Shown here piece after piece: positions 25,990-34,669 of a DNA stretch of 64,000 nt (positions within the stretch are counted from its first letter, which is position 1; each line of letters opens with the position of its first letter). The stretch comes from an uncultured Oscillospiraceae bacterium (GTDB lineage: Bacteria; Bacillota; Clostridia; Oscillospirales; Oscillospiraceae). The notes below the pieces were generated by a model. It was not told the DNA's origin and searched no databases. It saw nothing but the letters and a program-made list of their open reading frames with translations. The position numbers were made by a program, and so were the translations under genes. The stretch is from the NCBI GenBank assembly GCA_934567355.1, contig CAKTJC010000002.1, forward strand, positions 1-64,000, given 5' to 3'.

Positions 25990-26544
25990 ATGAATGACAG
26001 CAAAATCATAGAGCTTTTCTTCGCCCGGAACCAGGATGCCATCAGGCATACGGATGAGGTCTACGGGAAGCGGCTGCTCCACCTGGCGGACAGGATCGTC
26101 GGAAACGGGCAGGACGCGGAGGAGAGCGTCAGCGATACGTACATGAAGGCGTGGGATACGATTCCTCCCCAGCGCCCGGAGCATTTCTTTGCATACCTTG
26201 CAAAGATCTGCCGGAATTTCGCTCTGAAAAAGGTGGACTGGAAAAACGCCCGGAAGCGCAGCGCCGAGATCGTCGCCCTGACGCAGGAGATGGAAAGCTG
26301 CATCCCCGACGCCACGCGGGAGTGGGAAATGGATGCCCGGGAGCTGGGGCAGATATTGGATGCGTTTCTGCGTACCCTGACGCCGGAAAATCAGATGGTG
26401 TTTCTGCGTCGGTACTGGTATGCGGACACTGTCGCGGAAATTGCCGCCCGCTATCACATTGGCGAAAGCGCCGTGCAGATGCGGCTGAGCCGGACGAAGG
26501 GGAAATTGGCAGCATACCTTGCAAAGGAGGGAATTCAGGTATGA
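25990..26544 (+). CDS. ECF-type RNA polymerase sigma factor (copy 1)
   Basis: 184 aa. Region 2 (ADRIVGNGQDAEESVSDTYMKAWDTIPPQRPEHFFAYLAKICRN) and region 4 (LRTLTPENQMVFLRRYWYADTVAEIAARYHIGESAVQMRLSRTKGKL shortened: VAEIAARYHIGESAV) are both intact, without region 3, as in ECF sigma factors. Its stop overlaps the start of the following membrane protein by four bases (ATGA), the usual sigma/anti-sigma coupling. GAGGTG precedes the ATG. The signal sensed is unknown. A paralogous pair is at 47437-48914. Confidence 0.88.
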   Translation: MNDSKIIELFFARNQDAIRHTDEVYGKRLLHLADRIVGNGQDAEESVSDTYMKAWDTIPPQRPEHFFAYLAKICRNFALKKVDWKNARKRSAEIVALTQEMESCIPDATREWEMDARELGQILDAFLRTLTPENQMVFLRRYWYADTVAEIAARYHIGESAVQMRLSRTKGKLAAYLAKEGIQV

Positions 26545-28331
26545 ACGGAAAGGACATTGTTAACGGCCTGCAATACGTGGGCGACGACCTGATAGAGCTG
26601 GCAGAAAACGGACATTTTTCCGCCGAAGAGCAGGGTACCAGGAAGCCCCGCCGCCGCATCCGCCGTCCGCTGCTGGCTGCCGCACTGATCGCGCTGCTAC
26701 TCCTGCTGGCAGGGTGCTCTGTTGCCTATGCGGTTTATGTGCTGAAAATGGGGAGTGTAAAAATCGGAACCGGCACCGCGCAGCGTGACTATTCCCTGGT
26801 GGATGGGGTGTATGTAAAGGATCCCCACACCGTCGATACCACCACCCTGACGCTGGCGGGGCTGGAAGGCTCCAATGCCTACAAGGCCTGCGCAGATTAC
26901 TATGCTTTCAACACCGAGTACCGGGTCAATGGCGAACAGATGCGCAGTGAAGGCACCCTGCCGGAAAACTACTGGGATGACTATGGAAACGTCATGTACG
27001 AAAAAGGGCAGGAGCTGGCTGAAAAATACGGCCTGAAGCCGGAGGGACAGTCCCTGAGTTTCCGCACCACCCGGAATCTATGCAACGCACTGGGCGTGGA
27101 GCGGTTCATACGGGACAATCAGGGCATCAGTGCGGATATCGATGCCGGCGGATGCTACGACACCGGTAATTTCTGGCTGAATATGAGCTTCCGCTTCCCG
27201 GAAGACAGCGGCTATGACGTGACCTATTCCCTGGGTGCGCTCCACTGGAATCGGTACGACTGCTTCAGCCCGGACTATGTGACATTGGAGGACAGCGGCG
27301 ACTGGGTGGAGCGGAGCTATACCACCGCCTCCGGGAATACCGTACTGATTCTCCGTTCCCCCAGCCAGGAACGTGGCTATATCCTCTGTGACCGGGGGGA
27401 TGCCATGATGTCATTGCGGCTGGATGTGAACCCGGAATTTTACAGCGAAGCAGGCGGCGTTGTTTCCGTTGAGCGCGAGTATATGACGGATGAGCAGCTG
27501 AACCTGGTGGCCGACACCATTGATTTCGCCATTTCGCCCAGAATTCCCACTCAGGCAGATGTGGATGCCCAGGCGCAGCCGCCCCAGGAGGCGACCCAGG
27601 ATGGCTACACCCTCCGGCTGAAATCCGTGGAGACGGATGGCTATGTGGCACGGGTTCTTATCAGCGTCACTGCTCCGGAGGGGATGGACATTGAGAATCT
27701 GAAAATCGGCACTGACCGCACATCCTTTACCACGACCGGACGGCAATCCCGCGGCGGTGGCGGAGGGCTCCACGCGGTTGTTGCGGACGGCGACGGGCTT
27801 GCCAACACCATAGACCTTCTGGCAGAATACTATGAATCCTTTCAGGATGGACTGCGGCCCTTTGAGCTTGGCGCCACATGGGATCTGGGCATCATAGATC
27901 TGTATGCAGATAAACGGAGCGCGTCCTCCCAAATTCTTGCGGAGGGGGAATGGCATTTTTCCATCACCTTCGACGAAAGTAACACCGACTACCGGGAGCT
28001 GGAGCTGCTGTCAAGCCCCATCACCATGACGGGCAGCGTCGGCTGGCTGGCAGACGGAACGGATGTCCTGATGGATTTCCCCATTGCCTCCTTTAAGCTG
28101 CGCAAATTCAGCAGCGAGATCACCCGGGATACCGCTGCGGAAACCGAGGAGCAGCGCGCCGCTGCGGCATCTGCGGATTTCTATGGGTGGCGCGACTACC
28201 TTATCTATGCTGTCATGAAGGACGGTACGCAAATTCAGCTGCTCCCCGATGGAAACTGTGCTCCCATTGACCTGACGCAGGTGGACTATGTTCTCCTTGG
28301 CGACGGCACCAGACTCCCGGCTCCGGGTTGA
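26541..28331 (+). CDS. Membrane-anchored putative anti-sigma factor with large ectodomain
   Basis: 596 aa from ATG 26541 (AAAGGAGGG upstream). A short cytoplasmic N-terminus ends in a basic stretch (RKPRRRIRRP). One membrane segment follows near 52-72 (LLAAALIALLLLLAGCSVAYAVYV), then about 520 extracytoplasmic residues rich in aromatic and acidic residues. The organisation and ATGA coupling to the sigma gene indicate an anti-sigma or sensor. The ectodomain has no family I can name. LLAGC inside the membrane segment resembles a lipobox but follows a long cytoplasmic part. Last gene of the operon. Confidence 0.75.
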   Translation: MNGKDIVNGLQYVGDDLIELAENGHFSAEEQGTRKPRRRIRRPLLAAALIALLLLLAGCSVAYAVYVLKMGSVKIGTGTAQRDYSLVDGVYVKDPHTVDTTTLTLAGLEGSNAYKACADYYAFNTEYRVNGEQMRSEGTLPENYWDDYGNVMYEKGQELAEKYGLKPEGQSLSFRTTRNLCNALGVERFIRDNQGISADIDAGGCYDTGNFWLNMSFRFPEDSGYDVTYSLGALHWNRYDCFSPDYVTLEDSGDWVERSYTTASGNTVLILRSPSQERGYILCDRGDAMMSLRLDVNPEFYSEAGGVVSVEREYMTDEQLNLVADTIDFAISPRIPTQADVDAQAQPPQEATQDGYTLRLKSVETDGYVARVLISVTAPEGMDIENLKIGTDRTSFTTTGRQSRGGGGGLHAVVADGDGLANTIDLLAEYYESFQDGLRPFELGATWDLGIIDLYADKRSASSQILAEGEWHFSITFDESNTDYRELELLSSPITMTGSVGWLADGTDVLMDFPIASFKLRKFSSEITRDTAAETEEQRAAAASADFYGWRDYLIYAVMKDGTQIQLLPDGNCAPIDLTQVDYVLLGDGTRLPAPG

Positions 28332-28386
28332 ATATTCTGCTGATAAAAATGCGGCTGTGGGGATTTTCCTCACAGCCGCGTTCGGC

Positions 28387-29295
28387 TTATTCTGCTGTTT
28401 CGGGCTTGGCCTCTGCTTCAGGCTTGGCTTCCGCCTCGGGCTTGCTGCCTTCTGCGGCAGCCTTGCCGGGTTTGCCGCCGTTTTCGTAGTACTGCTCCAG
28501 GAAGGTGCCGAAGTAATGCTGCTCGGCCTCCTTGCGCACACGGATGGCGTCCTCCTTGTTGTCGAAGATGCCCAGATAGTGCACTTTCTTCTTGAAGGTG
28601 ATGACGGCGATCCACTTATCGCCCCGTGCCTGCACGCCGGTGCAGCCGCTGGAATTGTTCTTCTGCAGGCGGCCGCGCTCCAGGCAGTCCACGCAGGTGC
28701 CGTCCACCAGGCGCATCCGGTCGGCCACAGAGCCATGCTTGGCGTTGGTGCGCCGGATCGCTTCAATGCGCAGGCAGCCGCAGCTGCGGGTGTTGCCGGA
28801 GAGCAGGGAATTGGCACTGGTTTCCACGGTTTTGCCGCAGTCGCACTGGCAACGCCACAGGAAGCTGCTGCCCCGCTTTTTATTCAGGCGCTCCAGCGCC
28901 ACCAGGCGGCCAAAGCGCTGGCCGGTAATATCCTTGATCTTCTTTTCGGTGCGGATGCAGCCGCAGCTGGCGATCACCTTGTTGCGGATCTTATAGGGCT
29001 CCGCCAGAATCTCCTTGCCGCAGTCGCACTTGCACAGCCACAGGGTGCTGCTGCGCCGCTTCTGATCGGTGGGACGAATCGCCACAAGGCGGCCGGAACG
29101 CATGCCCGTTATATCGCCGCAATGCAGGCGCTTTCTGCCGCAGCCGCAGGAACGCTTGGTGCCGTCCAGCAGCTCTTTGCCGGATACGGAAACGTCTCTG
29201 CCGCAGCCACAGCGGCAATGCCAGAAGCCCTCCTGCTCCTTGTCCGGTTCAACGACCTGTAAGCCTCCAAAGACACGGCCAGTTAAATCTTCCAT
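28387..29295 (-). CDS. AP2-domain protein with three Cys modules
   Basis: 302 aa from ATG 29295 (AGGAGG seven bases upstream). Three tandem units of about 55 residues each carry CxCxCG...SCGC (CRCGCG/SCGCG, CKCDCG/SCGC, CQCDCG/SCGC), linked by GRLVAxxR-type segments (MRSGRLVAIRP, RFGRLVALER). They look like zinc modules. An AP2-type DNA-binding domain follows (SSGCTGVQARGDKWIAVITF...HYLGIFDNKEDA, about 220-270), then a low-complexity tail of KPEAEA repeats. AP2 domains in bacteria are mostly known from phage and homing nucleases. No nuclease domain is present here. Likely a DNA-binding protein of mobile-element origin. Confidence 0.8.
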   Translation of the reverse strand: MEDLTGRVFGGLQVVEPDKEQEGFWHCRCGCGRDVSVSGKELLDGTKRSCGCGRKRLHCGDITGMRSGRLVAIRPTDQKRRSSTLWLCKCDCGKEILAEPYKIRNKVIASCGCIRTEKKIKDITGQRFGRLVALERLNKKRGSSFLWRCQCDCGKTVETSANSLLSGNTRSCGCLRIEAIRRTNAKHGSVADRMRLVDGTCVDCLERGRLQKNNSSGCTGVQARGDKWIAVITFKKKVHYLGIFDNKEDAIRVRKEAEQHYFGTFLEQYYENGGKPGKAAAEGSKPEAEAKPEAEAKPETAE

Positions 29296-29589
29296 TTCAT
29301 TACCTCCTGTAATGCACTTCATGCATTGTTTTTCTCCATTCTAGCAAATACTGCATGACACGATAATGACAAAATCCGTCATATTTTGTGCTTTCCAAAA
29401 ATTTTCTGCTGCGATAATTGAATTCGACAAATGTAGACGAGAAAAATGTAATAAACCGCAGGAATTCAACAATTTTATTCCCAAAAGGGGCTTGCCGTTT
29501 TTGCCAAAATCCGATATGATGTAATGGGGATTTTCATAAAGAGGGGAGGACGCAAGAGCTCCGTTTGATGCGTCCAAAGGGCTTTTTTA
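29296..29589. promoter_or_regulatory. Divergent intergenic region with histidine kinase promoter and leader hairpin
   Basis: On the plus strand, TTGCCG (29492-29497) and TATGAT (29515-29520) are 17 bp apart. The leader has a hairpin GGACGCA/TGCGTCC (29548-29575), then AAAGGGC and a run of six T (29583-29588) directly before the kinase ATG. The ribosome site AAAGGG is weak and sits beside the hairpin, so initiation may be modulated. AT-rich sequence at 29340-29480 presumably holds the AP2 gene promoter. Confidence 0.5.
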
Positions 29590-30894
29590 ATGAATCTTTT
29601 GTCATTCAATGCAGCGGCTGACCTGACCGGTATTCTGGGATTGATTTTTATCATTTTCAGCTTTTCGTTCAATTCTGCACTGAAATCCCGGAAGTCAAAA
29701 TGCCTGTGTGCGCTGCTGGTGATTTTCATAGGTGTGATGCTTTCCGACCTGGCCATCACTGCCCACCAGGGCGAGGCGGACAAGGTGGATCTGCTGTATG
29801 CCGCGTTCTCAGTCAACCAGGTGCTGGATTGCTGCATGGCCGGTGTATTTGTGGCCTACCTGCGGATGGATCTGGGCGTCAAGCCGAAGGAATGGCGGGG
29901 CGAGTGCCACGCGATCTATTCTGCGCTGGGCGTTATGGTCATCATTGGGGCATTCAATCCGCTGCACCGGCGGCTGCTGACCATTTCCCAGGCCACGGGA
30001 ATGATTTATCAGCAGAACCTGTATTCGCTGCCCCGCTACTTTAACTGCATGATCCTGGGCGAATGCCTGCACCGCATCGTTCTGCAAAAGGATGCACGGC
30101 GGCAGAACCGGCTGGCGCTGGGCTTTTTCTGCCTGAGCCATATTGTAGCCATTCTGCTTGATTATATTGTGCCCGGCTGCGACTTGGTGAATATGGCATC
30201 GCTGTTTTCCATGCTGGTGCTGTATACCAGCTTCTATGCGGAGCAAAACAGAAAGTACGCCCAGCAGGAGCTGGAGCTGCAAAGTGCCCGTGCGGCCCTG
30301 GTGCTGTCCCAGATCCAGCCCCATTTCCTGTTTAATTCTCTGACGACCGTGATGGATCTGTGCGATACGGACCCCAGGGAGGCAAAGGCTGCTTTGCAGG
30401 AGCTTTCCGACTATCTCCATTTCAAAATCACGGCCATGTCCAATTGCTATATGGTCAGCTTTACAGAGGATATGGAGTTCCTGCAAAATTATCTCAGGCT
30501 GGAAAAGCGCCGGTACGGAGACCGGCTGAAAGTGGAGTTTGACATCAACGCCACAGGCTTTGAGATCCCGCTGCTTACCCTGCAGCCCCTGGTGGAGAAT
30601 GCGATCCGGCACGGCATCAGCAAACGCCCGAACGGCGGTACCGTCCGGGTCAGCACCCGGGACGCCGGAAGCTGCTACAGCATTGCGGTGGAAGACGACG
30701 GCGTGGGTTTTGATACCAACAAAGAATTTGATAGCTCCCGGGAACATATCGGCATGGCCAACGTCCGCACCCGCCTTGCGGCGCTGTGCGGCGGCAGCCT
30801 GATGGTGCGTAGTACGCCTGGTGTAGGTACCCGGGTAGAGATCATTATCCGCAAAAAGGAGGCAAAGCATCATGAATATCCTGGCCGTCGATGA
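29590..30894 (+). CDS. Sensor histidine kinase, LytS/GHKL type
   Basis: 434 aa. The first ~215 residues form about six membrane segments. The cytoplasmic part carries the phosphoacceptor motif of the LytS-like family (LSQIQPHFLFNSLTTVMDL, near 238-256). The GHKL ATPase follows, with N-box PLVENAIRHGI (near 335), G1 EDDGVGFD and G2 GMANVRTRL. It probably signals to the response regulator whose start codon overlaps its last 23 bases. The stimulus is unknown. Confidence 0.9.
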   Translation: MNLLSFNAAADLTGILGLIFIIFSFSFNSALKSRKSKCLCALLVIFIGVMLSDLAITAHQGEADKVDLLYAAFSVNQVLDCCMAGVFVAYLRMDLGVKPKEWRGECHAIYSALGVMVIIGAFNPLHRRLLTISQATGMIYQQNLYSLPRYFNCMILGECLHRIVLQKDARRQNRLALGFFCLSHIVAILLDYIVPGCDLVNMASLFSMLVLYTSFYAEQNRKYAQQELELQSARAALVLSQIQPHFLFNSLTTVMDLCDTDPREAKAALQELSDYLHFKITAMSNCYMVSFTEDMEFLQNYLRLEKRRYGDRLKVEFDINATGFEIPLLTLQPLVENAIRHGISKRPNGGTVRVSTRDAGSCYSIAVEDDGVGFDTNKEFDSSREHIGMANVRTRLAALCGGSLMVRSTPGVGTRVEIIIRKKEAKHHEYPGRR

Positions 30895-31666
30895 CGAGCC
30901 GAATGCACTGCATCTGCTTACAAAAAATATACGCGCGGTGGTTCCCCAGGCGGAGGTCGCCGAGTTTACCAATCCCAATGCCGCACTGGAATGGGCAATG
31001 GAAAATACCTGTGATGTTGCATTTCTGGATATTGAGCTGGGAAGCATGGACGGGATCGAGCTGGGCAAGCGGCTGAAAGAGCGTAACCCGAAAACCAATC
31101 TGATTTTTGTCACAGGCTTTCTGAAATACGCCATTTCCGCCTATGCGCTCCATGCCAGCGGATACCTTGCCAAGCCTGCCAGTCAGGATGCCATTCGGGT
31201 GGAGCTGGAAAATCTGCGCTATCCCATGCCCCGCCCCCAGACCGGCAAGCAGCTGGTGGTGCATTGCTTCGGCAATTTCGAGGTTTTCTATTGCGGCAAA
31301 CCCCTGACTTTCAAGCGGAGCAAAACCAAGGAACTGTTCGCCTTCCTGGTGGACCGCAACGGCGCCCGGGTCACCTCCGGTGAGATCTGCGCCCGCCTGT
31401 GGGAGGATGAGACAGGCGATAAGCAGCAAAAGGATTACCTGCGTCACCTGGTGATGGATCTGTCCCAGACGCTGGAAAAGATTGGGGAGTCCGAGGTGTT
31501 CATCCGCACCCGCGGCGGTTATAACATCAACCCCAGTCTCTTTGAGTGCGATTACTATGACTATCTGAATAATGTCCCCTACGCCGTCCGCGCCTACCGG
31601 GGCGAATACATGCAGCAATACTCCTGGGCAGAAGAACGCATCAGCACTTTTATGGGAACAAAATAA
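30872..31666 (+). CDS. Response regulator with SARP/OmpR-like winged-helix output
   Basis: 264 aa. Receiver domain residues 1-115 with the acidic pair VDDEP, phosphoacceptor Asp in AFLDIEL and Lys in LAKPAS. The output (about 125-225) begins VVHCFGNFEVFYCGKPLTFKRSKTKELFAFL, a pattern of winged-helix domains of SARP/BTAD-type regulators, rather than the LytTR domain usual with LytS kinases. It overlaps the kinase gene, so the two form one unit. Confidence 0.87.
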   Translation: MNILAVDDEPNALHLLTKNIRAVVPQAEVAEFTNPNAALEWAMENTCDVAFLDIELGSMDGIELGKRLKERNPKTNLIFVTGFLKYAISAYALHASGYLAKPASQDAIRVELENLRYPMPRPQTGKQLVVHCFGNFEVFYCGKPLTFKRSKTKELFAFLVDRNGARVTSGEICARLWEDETGDKQQKDYLRHLVMDLSQTLEKIGESEVFIRTRGGYNINPSLFECDYYDYLNNVPYAVRAYRGEYMQQYSWAEERISTFMGTK

Positions 31667-31704
31667 AAATGCTGCGCTGCCGCGCAGTATCGAAGAGTTA
31701 AAAA

Positions 31705-31738
31705 GCGCCCCGAGGTTTTTGGCCTCGGGGCGCTGATT
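31705..31738 (-). terminator. Terminator of the acsA-cooC-acsB operon
   Basis: An 11-bp perfect stem GCGCCCCGAGG/CCTCGGGGCGC around a 7-base loop. On the minus strand it is followed by TTTTT. It lies between convergent genes and may also stop the response regulator transcript. Confidence 0.88.
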
Positions 31739-31742
31739 CAGA

Positions 31743-33875
31743 TTACATATCGAAGGGTTCCATGGACAGGACGGGGTGGCCGACCTCGCTGAGGTAGTTC
31801 AGCAGAGCCTCGGGATCTTCGGTGCAGATGGTCTCATCGGCGATCATGTCGGTGAAGTTATCCACATCGTACAGCTCCTTGGCAGCTGCGTCCAGACGCT
31901 CGCGCATCTGATCCTTCAGCATCTTGGGCAGCCAGACGATGCGGCCCAGGCCGCCTTCGGCAGCGATGAACTTCTTGGAGGCGATGAAGTGCTTGCCGTG
32001 ACCCATGAAACCGGGGGTCTGCACGCCGCCGCCGGTCATGGAGGCCATCTCGGAGAAGGTCATGCCCAGAGGAGTCATGCCCGCATGCTCACGGCAGGTG
32101 ATGACAACACCCATGGACACGGGCTCCACGCCGCAGATACACTCGAAGCAGCCGCAGGAGGTCATGGGATCCTGGAACAGGGAGTACAGGGTCACGCGCT
32201 CCAATGCGCCGTGGGAGTACTTGGACACGGCCTCATTGACGGACTCGTAAGCGCCCAGGCGCTCGTCGGTGCAGCCGGTCTTGGGAACGATCTGGCAGGG
32301 ACCGTTGGGATCCAGCTCCTTGGTGGCCTTGGCATCCAGCCAGGACACGGCGCCGCACAGACCCAGACGCTCGGGGGTGACGATGCACACGTGGCTGGGA
32401 GAGAAGGCCTGGCACATGATGCAGGTATAGAACTGGTCAACGGATTCGTCGGTCATGGAGGCCAGACGGGCGTCGCGGCGGTCAAAGACCTCGTTGGCGC
32501 CGGCGCGCAGCGCCTTGTTCTTCTCGGGATCGACCACGATGGTGACCTGGCACTTATCCACAACGGCCTCGAACTCGCTCTTGACCTTGGCGTACAGCAC
32601 TTCGCCGATGTGACGGAACTTGAAGCCTGCCTCGAAGTCGGCCTTGCTGATACGGATGCGGATCATGTCACGCTGACCGGTGTGCATCACGCCCTCGATG
32701 CAGTTGAGCCAGGAGTGAATCTTACGCTCCATGACGGACTCAAAGTCGGGCTGCATGGACTTGCCTGCCACCTCGATGGTATAGGACAGGGAGATCTTGG
32801 AGCCCACGGGGATGTCGTCGATCTCGGGGCCGTCCACAATGATCTTGTGGTCTTCCACTTCGCTGGAATCCTTGGTCTGCACCAGCTCGAAGCAATCCAC
32901 ACGGGAGCCGTCCACTTCCACCTGCATGTCGCCGCGGCGGATGATCTCGCCCTCGAAGGCGGAGGCGAAGGCCACGGGAATATCGATGTTGGTGATCTTG
33001 ATCTTGATGTCGCGAGCCTCCAGGGAGGTGGCGTTCCACTTGGAGGTATCCAGCTGCTGGATCAGGGACTTGGGAACACGGAACATGTTCTCGGTCTCGT
33101 TGGAGACGACGGGGAAGCCCAGGCAGATGGCGCCGGCGCCGTAGGACACGGTCTCATCGGACAGGGGCTTGTAGGCGTTGACGAAGGCGCGCACGCGATC
33201 CATGGTGTACTTGGCCAGAGCCTTGAAGTCGCCGGGCTGGATGTTGCCGAAGATCAGGGCAGCACGCAGAGCGACGGACACCACGTGGATGACGCTCTGG
33301 GTCTCCAGACCCAGGGGGCACACGCGGACGTTGGTGCCGGTCTTGTAGCCGGCGTCGGCCAGCTGCTGGCAGCACTTACCGGTCAGCGTGACCAGGATGC
33401 CCTGCCCCTGATAGGACTTGACCAGCGCGATGGTCTCGGCGGGGTCGTCCGCGCCGCCGATGATAACGGCAACGCCGGGAATATCGCCGGTGACCAGGGG
33501 CACGCCCAGCTCACGGACGAAGGCATCGGACAGGTGACCCAGCAGGGGCTCCTCATAAGGAGTTGCACCGTGGATGTACTTCAGTGCTTCCAGGAACTCC
33601 GCGCACAGGGCGGAAGCAATGCCGGACTCGAAGGCATCGTGCAGGCGGGGGTTACGGGTCATCTTGGCCTTGATGGTGGCCATGGCGGCCTTCATCTCGC
33701 CCAGGGTGGTGATCTTTTCGCCGGTCACTGCGTAGTAGCAGGGCAGGCTGTAAGCGGTGTCGGGGAAGGACACGCTCTCGCCCTCGCCGTACTGGGCGAT
33801 GGCGCTATCAATGGCGGCTACGGTACGGTCGTAGTTGTAGTCGTTACCGCCAAAAACTCTGTCAAAAAGTGTCAC
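31743..33875 (-). CDS. acsB: Acetyl-CoA synthase, CODH/ACS beta subunit
   Basis: 710 aa, close to the ~730 of characterised bacterial AcsB. It condenses CO, a methyl group and CoA to acetyl-CoA at the Ni-Ni-[4Fe4S] A cluster. The A-cluster ligand regions are visible: CIMCQAFSPSHVC with GLCGAVSWLD (near 505-535) and SCGCFECICG (near 595-604). The N-terminal CODH-contacting domain is present. The start is GTG at 33875, with AGGAGG overlapping the end of cooC. Last gene of the operon; the corrinoid protein and methyltransferase genes are not nearby. Confidence 0.95.
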   Translation of the reverse strand: MTLFDRVFGGNDYNYDRTVAAIDSAIAQYGEGESVSFPDTAYSLPCYYAVTGEKITTLGEMKAAMATIKAKMTRNPRLHDAFESGIASALCAEFLEALKYIHGATPYEEPLLGHLSDAFVRELGVPLVTGDIPGVAVIIGGADDPAETIALVKSYQGQGILVTLTGKCCQQLADAGYKTGTNVRVCPLGLETQSVIHVVSVALRAALIFGNIQPGDFKALAKYTMDRVRAFVNAYKPLSDETVSYGAGAICLGFPVVSNETENMFRVPKSLIQQLDTSKWNATSLEARDIKIKITNIDIPVAFASAFEGEIIRRGDMQVEVDGSRVDCFELVQTKDSSEVEDHKIIVDGPEIDDIPVGSKISLSYTIEVAGKSMQPDFESVMERKIHSWLNCIEGVMHTGQRDMIRIRISKADFEAGFKFRHIGEVLYAKVKSEFEAVVDKCQVTIVVDPEKNKALRAGANEVFDRRDARLASMTDESVDQFYTCIMCQAFSPSHVCIVTPERLGLCGAVSWLDAKATKELDPNGPCQIVPKTGCTDERLGAYESVNEAVSKYSHGALERVTLYSLFQDPMTSCGCFECICGVEPVSMGVVITCREHAGMTPLGMTFSEMASMTGGGVQTPGFMGHGKHFIASKKFIAAEGGLGRIVWLPKMLKDQMRERLDAAAKELYDVDNFTDMIADETICTEDPEALLNYLSEVGHPVLSMEPFDM

Positions 33876-33886
33876 AGTTTTTCCTC

Positions 33887-34657
33887 CTAAATTTCATCAC
33901 GATCCAGGATCGCTTTTATGTTCCGAATTTCCTCGATGGCTGCGGGGCAGAAATCATAGGGAGATTTTCCCATGCGGTCTGCATCCATGATCTCGGGATT
34001 GTAGTGGATAAAGCCCAGGAAATCCTCGGCAGGGATGGCGCTGCGGATGAACTGCTCATCCCGCTCATCGCGCACCTTGTTGGCAACCACCCGCACGCGC
34101 TTGACGCCCAGGTCGGAGGCCAGACGCTTGACATTGTGGTAGGTCTGGACGGAGCGCGCGCCGGGCTCGATGACCACGATGAACTGATCCATATTCGATG
34201 CAGTTCCGCGCCCCAGATGCTCCAGCCCGGCCTCCATATCCATGATGACCACATCGTCTTTGCGATAGGTCAGGCTGGACAGGATAGCCTTGAGCATCAC
34301 ATGCTCCGGGCAGACACAGCCGCTGCCGCCCACATCCACGGTGCCCATCACCAGAAGCTTTACGCCGTTGATATCCTTTGCAAACTTCTCGGGGATGTCT
34401 GCCACATAGGGATTGAGCTTGTAAAACTTGTTGGAGGGGTCGGCGCCGGTGCGCTCCTCTACCAGAGTGCGCATTTTGGAAATGGGGACGATTTTATCCA
34501 CTTCTTCCTGGCTCATGCCCAGAGCCAGACCCAGATTTGCGTCCGGATCCACATCGGCAGCCAGGACGACCCGGCCTTCATCGGCATACAGCCGCGCCAA
34601 GGTGGACGACAGGGTGGTTTTGCCCACACCGCCTTTTCCGGTAATGGCAACTTTCAT
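33887..34657 (-). CDS. cooC: CODH nickel-insertion ATPase CooC/AcsF
   Basis: 256 aa. A MinD/NifH-type ATPase with the deviant Walker A ITGKGGVGKTT at residues 5-15 (signature Lys), the switch DVDPDANLG near 39, and the metal-binding CxC in GSGCVCPEH near 111-119. It inserts nickel into CO dehydrogenase or acetyl-CoA synthase. It lies between its two probable client genes, 12 bp after acsA. Confidence 0.93.
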   Translation of the reverse strand: MKVAITGKGGVGKTTLSSTLARLYADEGRVVLAADVDPDANLGLALGMSQEEVDKIVPISKMRTLVEERTGADPSNKFYKLNPYVADIPEKFAKDINGVKLLVMGTVDVGGSGCVCPEHVMLKAILSSLTYRKDDVVIMDMEAGLEHLGRGTASNMDQFIVVIEPGARSVQTYHNVKRLASDLGVKRVRVVANKVRDERDEQFIRSAIPAEDFLGFIHYNPEIMDADRMGKSPYDFCPAAIEEIRNIKAILDRDEI

Positions 34658-34669
34658 TGCAGACGCCTC

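Noticed and set aside
26151..26540. Upstream in-frame extension of the first anti-sigma gene
   Set aside because: It overlaps the sigma gene in another frame; the ATG at 26541 has AAAGGAGGG and the ATGA coupling typical of such pairs.
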